Assembly (NCBI GenBank): GCA_900315315.1 | Contig: OMYT01000006.1 | Location: forward strand, 82,240-146,239 | Direction: 5' to 3' | From: an uncultured Eubacteriales bacterium | Lineage (GTDB): Bacteria > Bacillota > Clostridia > Christensenellales > Aristaeellaceae | Length of the DNA: 64,000 nucleotides | Part shown: positions 24,833 through 33,519 of the stretch, one piece after another | Layout: the number at the start of each line of letters is the position of its first letter | Numbering within the stretch: the first letter of the stretch is position 1 | Notes under the pieces: model-generated | Database searches by the model: none | Seen by the model: only the letters and a program-made list of their open reading frames with translations | What the model was told of the DNA's origin: nothing | Position numbers and translations under genes: made by a program

Positions 24833-25441
24833 TCAAAAACCGAATAATGATTTCCATCCCGGCATGAAGAAGGTCTCCACGGTTTCCAGGCAGCGCATTG
24901 CTTCATCCGGAGGATATCGATGGATCACCGGTTCAAACAGTGCCGTCACATAAGCGCTGAACAGCAGATGCAATTCTGTCGGGCTGATTTCCCGGATTGC
25001 CAGTCCCTTCTCCCGCAGAATCGGAAGAAACCGCAGCATCTGATCCTGGGCGGTCTGTGTCAGATCATGCAGAAAACTTTCATATTTTGTGCCGGAAGAA
25101 CATACCAGAAGCAAATAGTAGTCATCCACGGATGGATAAACCACTTCACGCATCATATCAATCCATGAGTCCTGCCACTGAAAGTTCCCTTCCTTCTGCA
25201 CCGCGTCCAGATATTTCCCCAGATGAATATCCATCCAGGAATTCAGCTTTTCGAGTGCCGGAGCAACCAGCTGTTCAAACAGATCCTCCTTATCCCTGCA
25301 ATGCCGGTACAGGCCCGCTGCCGTCAATCCACACCGTTCCCCGACGCGGCGCATGGAGGCTTTTTCGAAGCCGTATTCCATGAATTCGTCCCTGGCGGCA
25401 GTCATCACCCTGACATGACTGGCGGTTTTGTCTTTCGGCAT
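24833..25441 (-). CDS. TetR/AcrR-family transcriptional regulator
   Basis: About 202 residues. The start is at 25441 (MPKDKTASH) with GGAGG four bases upstream. The HTH region is VMTAARDEFMEYGFEKASM...GLTAAGLYRHCRDKEDLF; a helical ligand domain follows. Its own promoter carries the palindrome GTTAGCTAAC, with half-sites identical to those of the ten dispersed sites. It lies directly upstream of an exporter with site H, making it the leading candidate regulator of that set. Confidence 0.88.
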   Translation of the reverse strand: MPKDKTASHVRVMTAARDEFMEYGFEKASMRRVGERCGLTAAGLYRHCRDKEDLFEQLVAPALEKLNSWMDIHLGKYLDAVQKEGNFQWQDSWIDMMREVVYPSVDDYYLLLVCSSGTKYESFLHDLTQTAQDQMLRFLPILREKGLAIREISPTELHLLFSAYVTALFEPVIHRYPPDEAMRCLETVETFFMPGWKSLFGF

Positions 25442-25455
25442 ACATCCTCCAAAAG

Positions 25456-25509
25456 ATAACATCGTTAGCTAACATCATAAACTATAAACCTTTTTACCCC
25501 GGATGTCAA
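25456..25509 (-). promoter_or_regulatory. TetR promoter with GTTAGCTAAC palindrome
   Basis: On the minus strand TTGACA (25504-25509) and TATAGT (25481-25486) are spaced 17 bases. The palindrome GTTAGCTAAC (25464-25473) lies seven bases downstream of the -10. ATAACATCGTTA (25456-25467) is identical to a segment of the operator at 11562-11573 in front of the other TetR gene. Confidence 0.7.
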
Positions 25510-25519
25510 GCCGTTAAAT

Positions 25520-26575
25520 TCAGTTTTCTTCCAGAATCCTTAATCCTTCATGATAATCCTGCCCCAGAATCTCCTGGGTTTTGGAAAAATCATACTTCTG
25601 ATGCAGTCGGTCATGCACCTTCAGGAATTCTTTCTTCCCGTGATTCCGAATATAAAGTGACAGCGCTTTCGCTGCGTTCGCTCCGTCGTTTGACGGGACA
25701 TAGAATCCCTTTTCACAGGATTCCAGGCCGTCACATTCATAGCAGCCGTTGATCCCCTTTTCTTTACAGCATTTCACATTGGGGCAGATTCCATCCGGCG
25801 AAAAAATCGCATTAGAGCAGGTATTGTAGCTTGTTCTGCAGGAACCGCACCATTCGCCAAGAAAACAATGATTGCAGGACAATCCGCAATAAGCAACCGG
25901 ATCAACACCTTTCCGGGCTGTTTTACACAGCTTGTTCATGATGCGACGCATCGCTTCAATATGCATGATCCAGTGCCGGCTGAAAGGCATTTTGATCAGT
26001 CCCCGGACATCCTTGCCGCACCAATAGGTAATCAGCCAGTTTGCGTTTTCATCTTCGCTGATGCAGCCGGTGCGCTGCAGCTTTGCAATCATTTCATCCC
26101 CAAATCTGCGTTTCAGATCAGTATACTGCAGTTGTTCCAGGATCTGATGTGTGGATTCCATTACTGCCTGAGCATAGTGGTACAGTTCCTTTACATCCAG
26201 TTTTTTTGAAAACTCAGCAATCTCATTTCCGGAGAGTTCATTCCCCGTTGTAATGATCGGCGAGTGAACCGTCTTATCAAAGCCTTGTGCAAAAAGAACC
26301 TGTTGATCTTCCGCAATCATTTCATGCGCCACGATGTCTTCGATCCGGAAGATGTGCCAGATCGAATAAGCGAGTGTCTTGCTGTGATAGCCGTCCGCAC
26401 CTGCAAACGGCATCTGCCAGAATGCCTCTTCCGGGAAGACGTTTACAATCTGAGTAATCTGGGCAAACAGGCTTCCCCTGAGTTCCATCAGTTTAGATAT
26501 CGCATCCTTGAAGGTTGTTTCCTTCGCAAGCAATGCCTGCATCTCTTTGTTCATCTGGGCCCAGTCTTTATCCAT
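25520..26575 (-). CDS. DinB-like / DUF3795 fusion protein
   Basis: 351 residues. The N-terminal 210 residues look like a DinB-type four-helix domain with spaced His (TLAYSIWHIFRIEDIVAHEM; HWIMHIEAMRRI), which bind a metal and often act in thiol transfer. The C-terminal part (about 225-330) is a DUF3795 Cys-rich domain: AYCGLSCNHCFLGEWCGSC, then CPNVKCCKEKGINGCYECD, with about twelve Cys, probably binding Zn or Fe-S. Stand-alone gene; the fusion suggests redox or thiol chemistry. Function unknown. Confidence 0.72.
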   Translation of the reverse strand: MDKDWAQMNKEMQALLAKETTFKDAISKLMELRGSLFAQITQIVNVFPEEAFWQMPFAGADGYHSKTLAYSIWHIFRIEDIVAHEMIAEDQQVLFAQGFDKTVHSPIITTGNELSGNEIAEFSKKLDVKELYHYAQAVMESTHQILEQLQYTDLKRRFGDEMIAKLQRTGCISEDENANWLITYWCGKDVRGLIKMPFSRHWIMHIEAMRRIMNKLCKTARKGVDPVAYCGLSCNHCFLGEWCGSCRTSYNTCSNAIFSPDGICPNVKCCKEKGINGCYECDGLESCEKGFYVPSNDGANAAKALSLYIRNHGKKEFLKVHDRLHQKYDFSKTQEILGQDYHEGLRILEEN

Positions 26576-26640
26576 GATGTTCTCCCCTCCTGACGATTTC
26601 GCTGTTGCGCAACAACTTCCGCTTTTCTGTCCGTTTTTCT

Positions 26641-27185
26641 TTAGGATGTAATAATCCGGTAATGTGTACTGAAATACTCGGCATCCACAAAGTTGAAGTC
26701 GACCGCACTGATTTTACCTTCCGGATCATTCTTGACACTATAGAAAACAACCACAGCATCAGAAGCAGCTGTTTCCTTTGTACCCCACAGCAGGGCGGAA
26801 AAGCAATGCTCTTTATCTTCCGGATGAATGGAGATGAAACCATTGTTCAGTAAAAAGCGTAATTCTTCGCATTCCGGATCACCAAGGCGCCAGATTTTCA
26901 AGGGCCGCGCAATCTGAATGAACCGATTGCCTTCCAGCTGCTGATGGTTTTGCAGAAAAAACTCCCTTTTATTCGGGCATGGAAAACCTCTCTCATCCAC
27001 CTTGAAATAGTCACCGGCTTTGGCTATTTGGCCTTTGGTTCCCGTTGCTTCCTTTGTGAAAACCTCAAAAGTCCATCACTGTGAGCGATGATTTTTCCGT
27101 CCCGAGACATTTCCTTTTCTTTTTCGGAACCGGTGCCAAGCTCCCAGGCTTGAACCTGAGTAGTCGTCTTAATTGCAAATGTCAT
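26641..27185 (-). pseudogene. Frameshifted gene of unknown function
   Basis: The ATG at 27185 opens MTFAIKTTTQVQAWELGTGS and runs to about 27078 (DGKIIAHSDG). There coding moves to another frame that continues TFEVFTKEATGTKGQIAKAG, then VDERGFPCPNKREFF, to the stop at 26641 (ends HYRIITS). The intact protein would have about 180 residues. The downstream frame alone (GTG at 27000) gives 119 residues. No family is recognised. One indel restores the frame, so this is a recent mutation or a sequencing error. Confidence 0.55.
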
Positions 27186-27225
27186 TTGTTTTATTCTCGC
27201 GTTTTCTCTTATCTTGGCGAAACAA

Positions 27226-27777
27226 TCACAGCCGTTTGATCATCATATACTCATTCACATACGTACCATCTCTCATCCGTATGGCATCCGGTTTTACGCC
27301 TGTGATACGGAATCCCATTTTCTCGTACAAACCCCTTGCACGGCTGTTCCCTTCGATAAAGTCCAGCTCGATCTGGCGAATTCCATCCCGTTCCCTCGCT
27401 ATACGGAACAGTTCCTCAAACATTCTTGTCCCTATTCCAAGATTCCAGTAATCCTGTAAAAGGGCGATTGCTACAGAAGCCCTATGGCAATCTTTCATTC
27501 CTGTTCGAAATGAAATCTGGCAGTTCCCGGCGATTTTTCCATCCACAAGACACGCAATCATCATTCCGTTCGGATTGTCGTAGTCTCCGCGGATGAACGC
27601 CTTTTCCTGCTCAAGGGTAAAATCGGAGAATTCTTCCGGATATTTCAGAAGAAATTCTGTCTCTCCGGATGCTTTCGTAATAAACCGGAGCATTTCTTCA
27701 GCATCGTCTTCACATGGACTCCGGAGAACAGCGTTCCGGCCATCTTTCAGTATAATTTCCATATCTTTAAAAACCAT
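27226..27777 (-). CDS. GNAT-family N-acetyltransferase
   Basis: About 183 residues. The acetyl-CoA site lies around ASVAIALLQDYWNLGIGTRMFEEL, with the C-terminal NSRARGLYEKMGF typical of GNATs. The start is set at 27777 (MVFKDMEI), with GGGGGAG four bases upstream. RimI/PaiA-like in size; the acceptor is unknown. It stands alone. Confidence 0.82.
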   Translation of the reverse strand: MVFKDMEIILKDGRNAVLRSPCEDDAEEMLRFITKASGETEFLLKYPEEFSDFTLEQEKAFIRGDYDNPNGMMIACLVDGKIAGNCQISFRTGMKDCHRASVAIALLQDYWNLGIGTRMFEELFRIARERDGIRQIELDFIEGNSRARGLYEKMGFRITGVKPDAIRMRDGTYVNEYMMIKRL

Positions 27778-27893
27778 AAATCTCCCCCTCAATATTCGGA
27801 TACTTGCTTCTGGTCTGTTCCGTGGGGCTGATCAAAAAGGAATTGAATAGACTTCAGAACCATACCATGACATTGCTGACGTCTCCTTCTAAT

Positions 27894-28349
27894 CTACCTC
27901 TTCATCAAAAATCTTACAAGTTCTATGTCGCAGTCTTTTTCTGTATCGACAATCTGAAATCCACATTTCTCCGTATAGAATCTGACATTTTCACGTTTGT
28001 ATAAAGGTGTTACCAAGGTCAGACGCTTCCAATCATCATAATAGTCCTTCACAAACTGAATAGCCTGTGTACCTATTCCTTTTCCCTGATAATTCGGGAT
28101 GACGCACAGGCAACCGATTTCATATTCCTGTTTCCCTATCAGATGGCACGATACGCAACCAACCGGTTTATGATCGCACAGTATGATATGCTTCGGATTT
28201 AACCGTATGGATTTTTCCATCATTTCGATCGTCTTTCCATATCCCGGGCAAGTTCCGAACCGTTGGTAATCACTGTAGAAGGAAGCGTTATATATTTCAA
28301 CCAACAGTCGGGCATCATCCTTTGCTGCCTGCTTAAATTCTATGATCAT
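27894..28349 (-). CDS. GNAT-family N-acetyltransferase
   Basis: 151 residues. The acetyl-CoA motif is IGCLCVIPNYQGKGIGTQAIQFV, with a C-terminal RENVRFYTEKCGF. It is one of five GNAT-type genes in 27-40 kb, all on the minus strand and mostly unrelated to one another. Substrate unknown. Confidence 0.82.
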   Translation of the reverse strand: MIIEFKQAAKDDARLLVEIYNASFYSDYQRFGTCPGYGKTIEMMEKSIRLNPKHIILCDHKPVGCVSCHLIGKQEYEIGCLCVIPNYQGKGIGTQAIQFVKDYYDDWKRLTLVTPLYKRENVRFYTEKCGFQIVDTEKDCDIELVRFLMKR

Positions 28350-28390
28350 GGTTCTGCCTCATTTTGCTTTCCTTGCTCATGATGGATTCC

Positions 28391-28708
28391 TCACTTTTTC
28401 TTCTGCTTTGGCACAGGCAGTTCATCAAACATTGCCGTCAGCAGTTCCTTCAGAAACTCCCGGTTGTCAACATTGTCCACAAGCAGCATTTCCTTTGCCC
28501 CTTCATACGGAAGTTCTCGAACCGCATCCGGCATCATGGCCATGGCTGATTTTGTCGGCTTGACTAGGAAGCGATCGTCATAGATGCCGCCAAAGATTTT
28601 TCCGTACATGTACAGGATATATTCTCCCATCATCGGTTTGAAAGTAATCCCTTCCAGTTCAGAGAGCTGTTCCAGGATATAATCCAGATATTCTTTGCTT
28701 GATGCCAT
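28391..28708 (-). CDS. TfoX N-terminal domain protein
   Basis: 105 residues. MASSKEYLDYILEQL, then KPMMGEYILYMYGKIFGGIYDDRFLVK, matches the TfoX/Sxy N-terminal domain. The C-terminal TfoX domain is absent, as in many Firmicute homologues that are not competence regulators. Lys-rich tail. Stand-alone. Confidence 0.8.
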   Translation of the reverse strand: MASSKEYLDYILEQLSELEGITFKPMMGEYILYMYGKIFGGIYDDRFLVKPTKSAMAMMPDAVRELPYEGAKEMLLVDNVDNREFLKELLTAMFDELPVPKQKKK

Positions 28709-28730
28709 AATTACCTCCCTTTTTTCTCAT

Positions 28731-29255
28731 TCAAAAGTTTTGTTTATGTGTTTTTGCCTTGATCTCAGCCATTTCTGCAATCAATTCCTCCAACGGGCGG
28801 TATTCGCCACCCCACCATTCAAACACGTGCATGCCTTCATCTTCAAGAACAGGTCCGTTCAGTTTCATCCGGATACCGAGCTTTCCGAGCAGACCCTCCC
28901 GATCTATAGGAATTGCATCATGCGGTGTCAACTGTGAAAACGCCTCATAGGAAACACCGAAGGCGACATTTTCAACGCCCAGAGAAGCGATCGCGCAAAG
29001 GCAGCGCTCGCAAGGAGCACAACTGGTATATAGCACAGACTCCTTCAAAACAGTATCAGAATACCGGTTTGCGCATTTGTGAACCAGGTTGAATTCGGCA
29101 TGACCGAAAAGGCCTTTGTTCCAGTCTGCGGTGTTTTCAGCTTCCTCCAGTATTTCTCCTTTATGGACGAGCAGTGCACCGAAGGTGTCAAAGCCTTTCT
29201 TTCCCGCCTGAATTGCCAGTTCAAAACAGCGTTTCATGTATTTTTCGTTTTCCAT
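28731..29255 (-). CDS. Cytidine/deoxycytidylate deaminase-fold zinc enzyme
   Basis: 174 residues. The zinc site is complete: HAEFN (near residue 72, with the catalytic Glu) and CAPCERC (near residue 99). The layout is like guanine, cytosine or tRNA-adenosine deaminases. Several features (FDTFGALLVHKGEIL, GLFGHAEFNLVHK) suggest free-base or nucleoside deamination rather than tRNA editing. The gene is followed after nine bases by the stop-proximal region of a GNAT gene on the same strand. Confidence 0.8.
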   Translation of the reverse strand: MENEKYMKRCFELAIQAGKKGFDTFGALLVHKGEILEEAENTADWNKGLFGHAEFNLVHKCANRYSDTVLKESVLYTSCAPCERCLCAIASLGVENVAFGVSYEAFSQLTPHDAIPIDREGLLGKLGIRMKLNGPVLEDEGMHVFEWWGGEYRPLEELIAEMAEIKAKTHKQNF

Positions 29256-29264
29256 ATGCTGCTC

Positions 29265-29720
29265 CTATTTCCGGAGTTCCATCACGTCATAACACAGATA
29301 ATCATCATTTCCTGTCTGAATCATGTGATACTCCGTTTCTCGGTACCCGCGTTTCCGGTAGATCTGTTTTGCAGGAAAGGAAGCGTCAATCCGGATCGTA
29401 TCATACTGTGTCAGGATCTTCCTCTCTGCAAAATCAAGAAGTGTTCTGCCGTATCCTCTGTGCTGATATTCCGGCAGGACAAATAACCGGTTAATCCCGT
29501 TCCTGCTGACTGTCACCGTCCCAACGTACATCTCATCATCACAGAGCAGATACACTTTCCCGGAAGCAATATCCGCCTTGATGCTTTCATCCGAGTGGTG
29601 CCGGCAGAAATAATCCACCGCACCGGCAGGGTAATACCTTGGATAAATCGCACGAATTGTCGTCTGTGTTATTTGTTTGATTGTCTCAAAATCGTCAGCG
29701 GTTGCCTGAATAATCTTCAC
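29265..29720 (-). CDS. GNAT-family N-acetyltransferase
   Basis: About 151 residues. INRLFVLPEYQHRGYGRTLLDFAE is the acetyl-CoA loop and QIYRKRGYRETEYH the C-terminal motif. The start is uncertain: GTG at 29720 (KIIQATADDF) has a GGAG site nine bases upstream, while a longer frame begins with TTG at 29765. Confidence 0.78.
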   Translation of the reverse strand: MKIIQATADDFETIKQITQTTIRAIYPRYYPAGAVDYFCRHHSDESIKADIASGKVYLLCDDEMYVGTVTVSRNGINRLFVLPEYQHRGYGRTLLDFAERKILTQYDTIRIDASFPAKQIYRKRGYRETEYHMIQTGNDDYLCYDVMELRK

Positions 29721-29787
29721 GTCAATAATCTCCACTTCATCGGATATGCTTCGGGTAAGTATCAAAAACCATGAAGTCTGTCTCCTC

Positions 29788-30414
29788 TCAGCAGTTCTTC
29801 AGCGCTGAGACTCGGTCTTCGATGCTTTTCCGGAACTGCTCGTCCGTCATGGATGGATCGCGGGTCGCCTTCCAGATATCGCAGGGAATCTTGTCGCAGG
29901 AAGCACAGTTTGTGAAGTGATACTTATTGGCACAGCAGGCATAAATCGGGCAGGCTTTCCCGTTTGCGTGAAACACTTTCCCGCATGCTTCGTTACAACC
30001 GGTGCACACGCTGACATGAAGCGGACATGTGGAACAGTCCGTCCCGCAAACCGATAATCCCAAAATCTCCCGCTGTTTCTGTTTCGGAAAGCCCTTCAGA
30101 ACCAGTTCGTAGGAGCGGTCCAGCCAGTGTTTCAGCAGATCGTCCGGAATCTCTCCGTCCGCTTTGACGGAATTCCAGTGCTGCTTGTTGCTGTAGTATC
30201 CGGGAATGATATCCGGATACTGCTGTCGCATCAGTTCGCCTGCCATCGGTTCCAGTTTCAGGTTGATGTAATATGGCTGATTGTGATCATCCAGGAGAAC
30301 AGCGGCAAACATTTTTCCGCCGATATGGTATCTGATCCAGTTCCATTCCGCTTGCAGATCCTTCGTAACGCTGCGCTTAGCCATCAGGTATTCATCGATC
30401 CAGGGATATTTCAT
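29788..30414 (-). CDS. MmcQ/YjbR-like domain fused to DUF3795-type Cys cluster
   Basis: 208 residues. The N-terminal 115 residues resemble the MmcQ/YjbR fold (WNWIRYHIGGKMFAAVL, NLKLEPMAGELMRQQYPDI, GYYSNKQHWNSV). The C-terminal part is Cys-rich (LSVCGTDCSTCPLHVSVCTGC, then CPIYACCANK, NCASCDKIPC), like DUF3795. It overlaps the upstream kinase-like gene by 23 bases. Function unknown; the second of three DUF3795-type proteins in 15 kb. Confidence 0.72.
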   Translation of the reverse strand: MKYPWIDEYLMAKRSVTKDLQAEWNWIRYHIGGKMFAAVLLDDHNQPYYINLKLEPMAGELMRQQYPDIIPGYYSNKQHWNSVKADGEIPDDLLKHWLDRSYELVLKGFPKQKQREILGLSVCGTDCSTCPLHVSVCTGCNEACGKVFHANGKACPIYACCANKYHFTNCASCDKIPCDIWKATRDPSMTDEQFRKSIEDRVSALKNC

Positions 30415-31216
30415 TTATTTTCCCTCCAAATGACAGAGTTTCGTTGAGCAGATGATCCGTGTAGTTTTTGGATTTGAAGATGATGCTCCGCTCCGGGAAT
30501 ATCTCTTCGCATATCCGAAGTTCAAGATCCTGACGATGCCTGAAATGATTGATCAGGTCATCATCTCCTTGAAGACTGCGGGCTTTGGAATAGGGGCAAT
30601 CAATAAAGTAGCCAAGCATCATCGGATACCACAATTCGTTTCCTGACTCGTCGGATCTTTCCCTCCGGATAATATCCAGATTGGCTTTAATATCATTTGC
30701 TTTCAGATAGATAATACGGTATTCCTTTCCCTCCAACGTTTCGCGAACAAGCCTGTAAAATTCGATGATCTCTTCGTCGGATGCCTGCCTGAACAGGATC
30801 ATATCTTCCACTGTGTTCTGGAAAAGGGAGCATTCAAAAATCATGTTATCTGAAATCCATTTCCGGTAACGTTCCAGTACAGTCGACCGGAAATCATCAA
30901 AAGGAACGCGATTGTTATAGATCTCATACTGTTCAAGATCCTGATAAAACGCCCTGTTGTCTGTGATGATCTTCGTATAGCAGATAATCTTTCTGTCTCC
31001 TTCGGAATATGTTTTTTTCTCAATATCCGAACGCAGATCAGGATATCTGTCCAGGATCCCTTTGTATTGGTTGCCGCTCACATAAGCACACCAGGAAAGT
31101 TCCACCGGAGAATATTCCCCTTCCCGAACAGCAGTATAATCCGGATTTAGTTCGGATAGTTTCCGGACCATTGTACTTTTGCCACTACCCTGCAGCCCTT
31201 CAACAAAATAATTCAT
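30392..31216 (-). CDS. P-loop NTPase/kinase-like protein
   Basis: 274 residues with an N-terminal Walker A GLQGSGKST. The rest, including a lid-like RREDSDESG-type region (IIRRERSDESGNELWY), resembles small-molecule or nucleoside kinases of the AAA_33/thymidylate-kinase fold. No precise substrate. Its 3' end overlaps the start of the MmcQ-like gene. Confidence 0.7.
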   Translation of the reverse strand: MNYFVEGLQGSGKSTMVRKLSELNPDYTAVREGEYSPVELSWCAYVSGNQYKGILDRYPDLRSDIEKKTYSEGDRKIICYTKIITDNRAFYQDLEQYEIYNNRVPFDDFRSTVLERYRKWISDNMIFECSLFQNTVEDMILFRQASDEEIIEFYRLVRETLEGKEYRIIYLKANDIKANLDIIRRERSDESGNELWYPMMLGYFIDCPYSKARSLQGDDDLINHFRHRQDLELRICEEIFPERSIIFKSKNYTDHLLNETLSFGGKINEISLDR

Positions 31217-31269
31217 ATTCTCTCCATCAGTTGATCAAGGTAAAGTACCGCCTCCCGTCCTGCTCGCTT

Positions 31270-31965
31270 TCACCGGATCAATTCTCTCAAATCATGTATC
31301 TTCAGATAATTGGTTTCCACGTCTGCTTCCGGATTGGCTGCGATCAGGATCGGCGTAATGCCCAGAGCCGCCGCGCCGTCCAGATTGCGCACAACGTCAT
31401 CGATAAATACGGTTTCCTCAGCAGGAATACCGCATTTGCTCAGTGCATCAAGGTAAATGCGCTGATCGGGTTTGAAGACGCCGACATAACAGCTGAACGT
31501 ACAGAACGACAGATACTGTGAAACGCCGATATATTCCAGCTGCGGCTCGATATTCGGCCAGGTGTCGGAAATAATCCCCAGCTTATGCGTTTTGCTGAGC
31601 ATGCTCAGTACTTCTTTGATCCCGGGATATGGAATATAGTTTTTCATGTTGCAGGCACGGTCCCGGGCAATCTGTTCCCTTTTCTTTTCGGACAGGCCGA
31701 GGTTCAGCTGATCCGAAATAATGGAGTAATAATCAAGGAAGTTCTGGACCTCTGCTTCAACAGTCCGGACAAGATGATCCCGGGCCAGAAAGCGCAGCCC
31801 TGCGTCTCTTGCCCGCTGAATATCTGTTTCGGTTCTCTGCTTCATTTTTTCACTGGCCAGTTCCAGAAATTGATTGGTAAACATCCAGTCGCCGGAAGCA
31901 GGCTTATCCAGTGTATATCCCACATCAAAAAAGATTACTTTCTTATCGTTCAGAAGATCAAGCAT
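31270..31965 (-). CDS. HAD-superfamily hydrolase
   Basis: About 231 residues. The start is at 31965 (MLDLLNDKK) with GGAGG five bases upstream. Motif I is FFDVGYTL: the nucleophile Asp is present, but the second Asp of the usual DxD is Gly. Motif II IISDTWPN and motif IV FIDDVVRNLDGA are intact. Loss of the second Asp is seen in dehalogenase-type and some inactive HADs, so phosphatase activity is doubtful. Confidence 0.78.
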   Translation of the reverse strand: MLDLLNDKKVIFFDVGYTLDKPASGDWMFTNQFLELASEKMKQRTETDIQRARDAGLRFLARDHLVRTVEAEVQNFLDYYSIISDQLNLGLSEKKREQIARDRACNMKNYIPYPGIKEVLSMLSKTHKLGIISDTWPNIEPQLEYIGVSQYLSFCTFSCYVGVFKPDQRIYLDALSKCGIPAEETVFIDDVVRNLDGAAALGITPILIAANPEADVETNYLKIHDLRELIR

Positions 31966-32136
31966 TCTGTCCTCCCTGTACTTCATTACAGTTTCACGGA
32001 ATCCAGTTCTGCTACTATTATCCGTGATTTGTTCAGTGATATCAAGAAGAAAAATGAACAGCAGAAGAAATCATATCTAGCTCGGTTTGTCTAATGTTTT
32101 CCGGCACCGGAGAGAGGCCTTGGCACAAGGAATGAA

Positions 32137-32165
32137 TTGACGTTCAATTCGCCAGGCAATATAAT
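32137..32165 (+). promoter_or_regulatory. Promoter of the cobalamin transport operon
   Basis: TTGACG (32137-32142), 17-base spacer, TATAAT (32160-32165). It lies 21 bases before the first pairing element of the cobalamin riboswitch. Confidence 0.72.
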
Positions 32166-32185
32166 ACTCATGACAAATGAATAGC

Positions 32186-32366
32186 CGGTGTATCTGCGCA
32201 GCGATGCGCGGCGCGGTTCCGAAAGAGCCGCGTCACAGGAATACGGATGAAAGTTCCGAGCTATCCCAGTAACCGTGAAGCGGACGAACGCACGTAAAGA
32301 AGCCACTGCGAAAGCGGGAAGGTGTGCAAGTAGGATGAGGCAAAGCCGGGAGACTTGTTTACACCG
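32186..32366 (+). ncRNA. Cobalamin (B12) riboswitch
   Basis: The closing stem P1 is a perfect 7-bp pair, CGGTGTA (32186-32192) with TACACCG (32360-32366). The core contains GAAGCCACTG, then GGGAAGG, and the B12 box AGCCGGGAGACTTG near 32345, all hallmarks of this riboswitch class. The downstream gene is a BtuF-like binding protein, consistent with repression when cobalamin is plentiful. The 550-base gap between the HAD gene and this operon is filled by this element, its promoter and its attenuator. Confidence 0.9.
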
Positions 32367-32407
32367 TACTCAATCATTCCCCTGGGGGTGGGATATGCTA
32401 TGAAGCA

Positions 32408-32462
32408 TGTGGAATCAATCCACAGGTTTTGTTGGCGTGCCTCGGGGAGGGACGCTTTCTTT
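32408..32462 (+). terminator. Expression platform of the cobalamin riboswitch
   Basis: A short hairpin TGTGGA/TCCACA (32408-32424) is followed by a 9-bp stem with one mismatch (32435-32455, GCGTGCCTC with GAGGGACGC) and a T-rich run TTTCTTT. It lies between the aptamer and the ribosome site. Most likely the conditional terminator. Confidence 0.6.
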
Positions 32463-32518
32463 ATGAAGTTTCTCTCTCGCTGATTCATTTGATCATACTC
32501 AATGAGGAGGGACAAAAA

Positions 32519-33439
32519 ATGTCCAAAAAACTGGTTCCCCTGTTTCTGACTGTGCTGATGGTTTTCAGCATCGCTTCCTCCCTGGCTGAAGGCTCTGCCG
32601 TCACGGTGACCGATATGCATAACCGTGAAATTACCCTGACCGAGCCGGCCACCCGTATTGTTGTCATGCAGCCCTCCGACTGCGAGATTCTCTGCGCCAT
32701 CGGTTGCGAGGATACGATCGTCGGCCGCGGACAGTATGTCGATTACCCTGCTTCGATTCTGGAAGTTCCGGTCGTGCAGTCCGGCGCCGAAACCAACATC
32801 GAAGAGATTCTGGCACTGAATCCCCAGGTCGTTCTGATGAACGACATGTCCCAGAGTGAAGAACAGGTCAAGCAGCTGGAAGAAAACGGCGTGAAAGTCG
32901 TTGTCAGCTCCGCGACCGATATCGAAGGCGTGTATTACGCCATCCGCATGATCGGAAAACTGATGGGTAAAGAAGAAAACGCCGAGGCTGTGATCGCTGA
33001 CATGCAGGCAACCTTTGACGAAATCAAAGCGAACAGTAAAAACGAAGGCAAAACCGTCTATTTTGAGGTTTCCCCGCTGCAATGGGGACTGTGGACTGCC
33101 GGCAAGGGCACCTTTATGGATGAACTGGCGGAAATCTGCGGTCTGACCAATGCTTTCGCCGATCTGAACGACTGGGCCTCCATCAGCGAAGAGCAGGTGC
33201 TTGCCCGGGATCCTGATTACATCGTGACCATCACCATGTATTATGGCGAAGGTCCCACCCCTGTGGAAGAAATCATAAGCCGTGAAGGCTGGGGCGATCT
33301 GAAAGCTGTTAAAAACGGGGACATCCTGAACGCCGAATCCAACGCGATCTCCCGTCCCGGTCCCCGCCTGAAGGACGCTGCCATTGAGCTGTATAACTTC
33401 ATCAACGACATCAAAGCCGAGGAAGTCCCGGCCGCGTAA
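32519..33439 (+). CDS. btuF: Cobalamin ABC transporter substrate-binding protein (BtuF-like)
   Basis: About 306 residues. The signal peptide (residues 1 to about 23) ends ASSLAEG. The mature protein has the helical-backbone metal/cobalamin binding fold: VVMQPSDCEILCAIG, the NIEEILALNPQVVL signature and GWGDLKAVKNGDI. The start is set at 32519 with GAGGAGGG upstream. No lipobox Cys is present at the cleavage site, which is odd for a Gram-positive binding protein that is normally lipid-anchored. Riboswitch control and the downstream permease and ATPase support cobalamin uptake. Confidence 0.85.
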   Translation: MSKKLVPLFLTVLMVFSIASSLAEGSAVTVTDMHNREITLTEPATRIVVMQPSDCEILCAIGCEDTIVGRGQYVDYPASILEVPVVQSGAETNIEEILALNPQVVLMNDMSQSEEQVKQLEENGVKVVVSSATDIEGVYYAIRMIGKLMGKEENAEAVIADMQATFDEIKANSKNEGKTVYFEVSPLQWGLWTAGKGTFMDELAEICGLTNAFADLNDWASISEEQVLARDPDYIVTITMYYGEGPTPVEEIISREGWGDLKAVKNGDILNAESNAISRPGPRLKDAAIELYNFINDIKAEEVPAA

Positions 33440-33453
33440 CATCCTAAAAGCAT

Positions 33454-33484
33454 CAGGGACAGTCCTGCCACAGGGCTGTCCCTG
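33454..33484 (+). other. Intercistronic hairpin between btuF and the permease gene
   Basis: A 13-bp stem with one wobble (CAGGGACAGTCCT with AGGGCTGTCCCTG), loop GCCAC, no T run. Probably a 3'-stabilising processing hairpin that raises binding-protein mRNA over permease mRNA; partial termination is the alternative. Confidence 0.6.
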
Positions 33485-33519
33485 ACCTTCTTCTGAACAG
33501 TTCCCGGTATGAGGTCACT

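Noticed and set aside
32261-33442. Long minus-strand frame opposite btuF
   Set aside because: Antisense shadow of a clear binding-protein gene, and it would run through the riboswitch.
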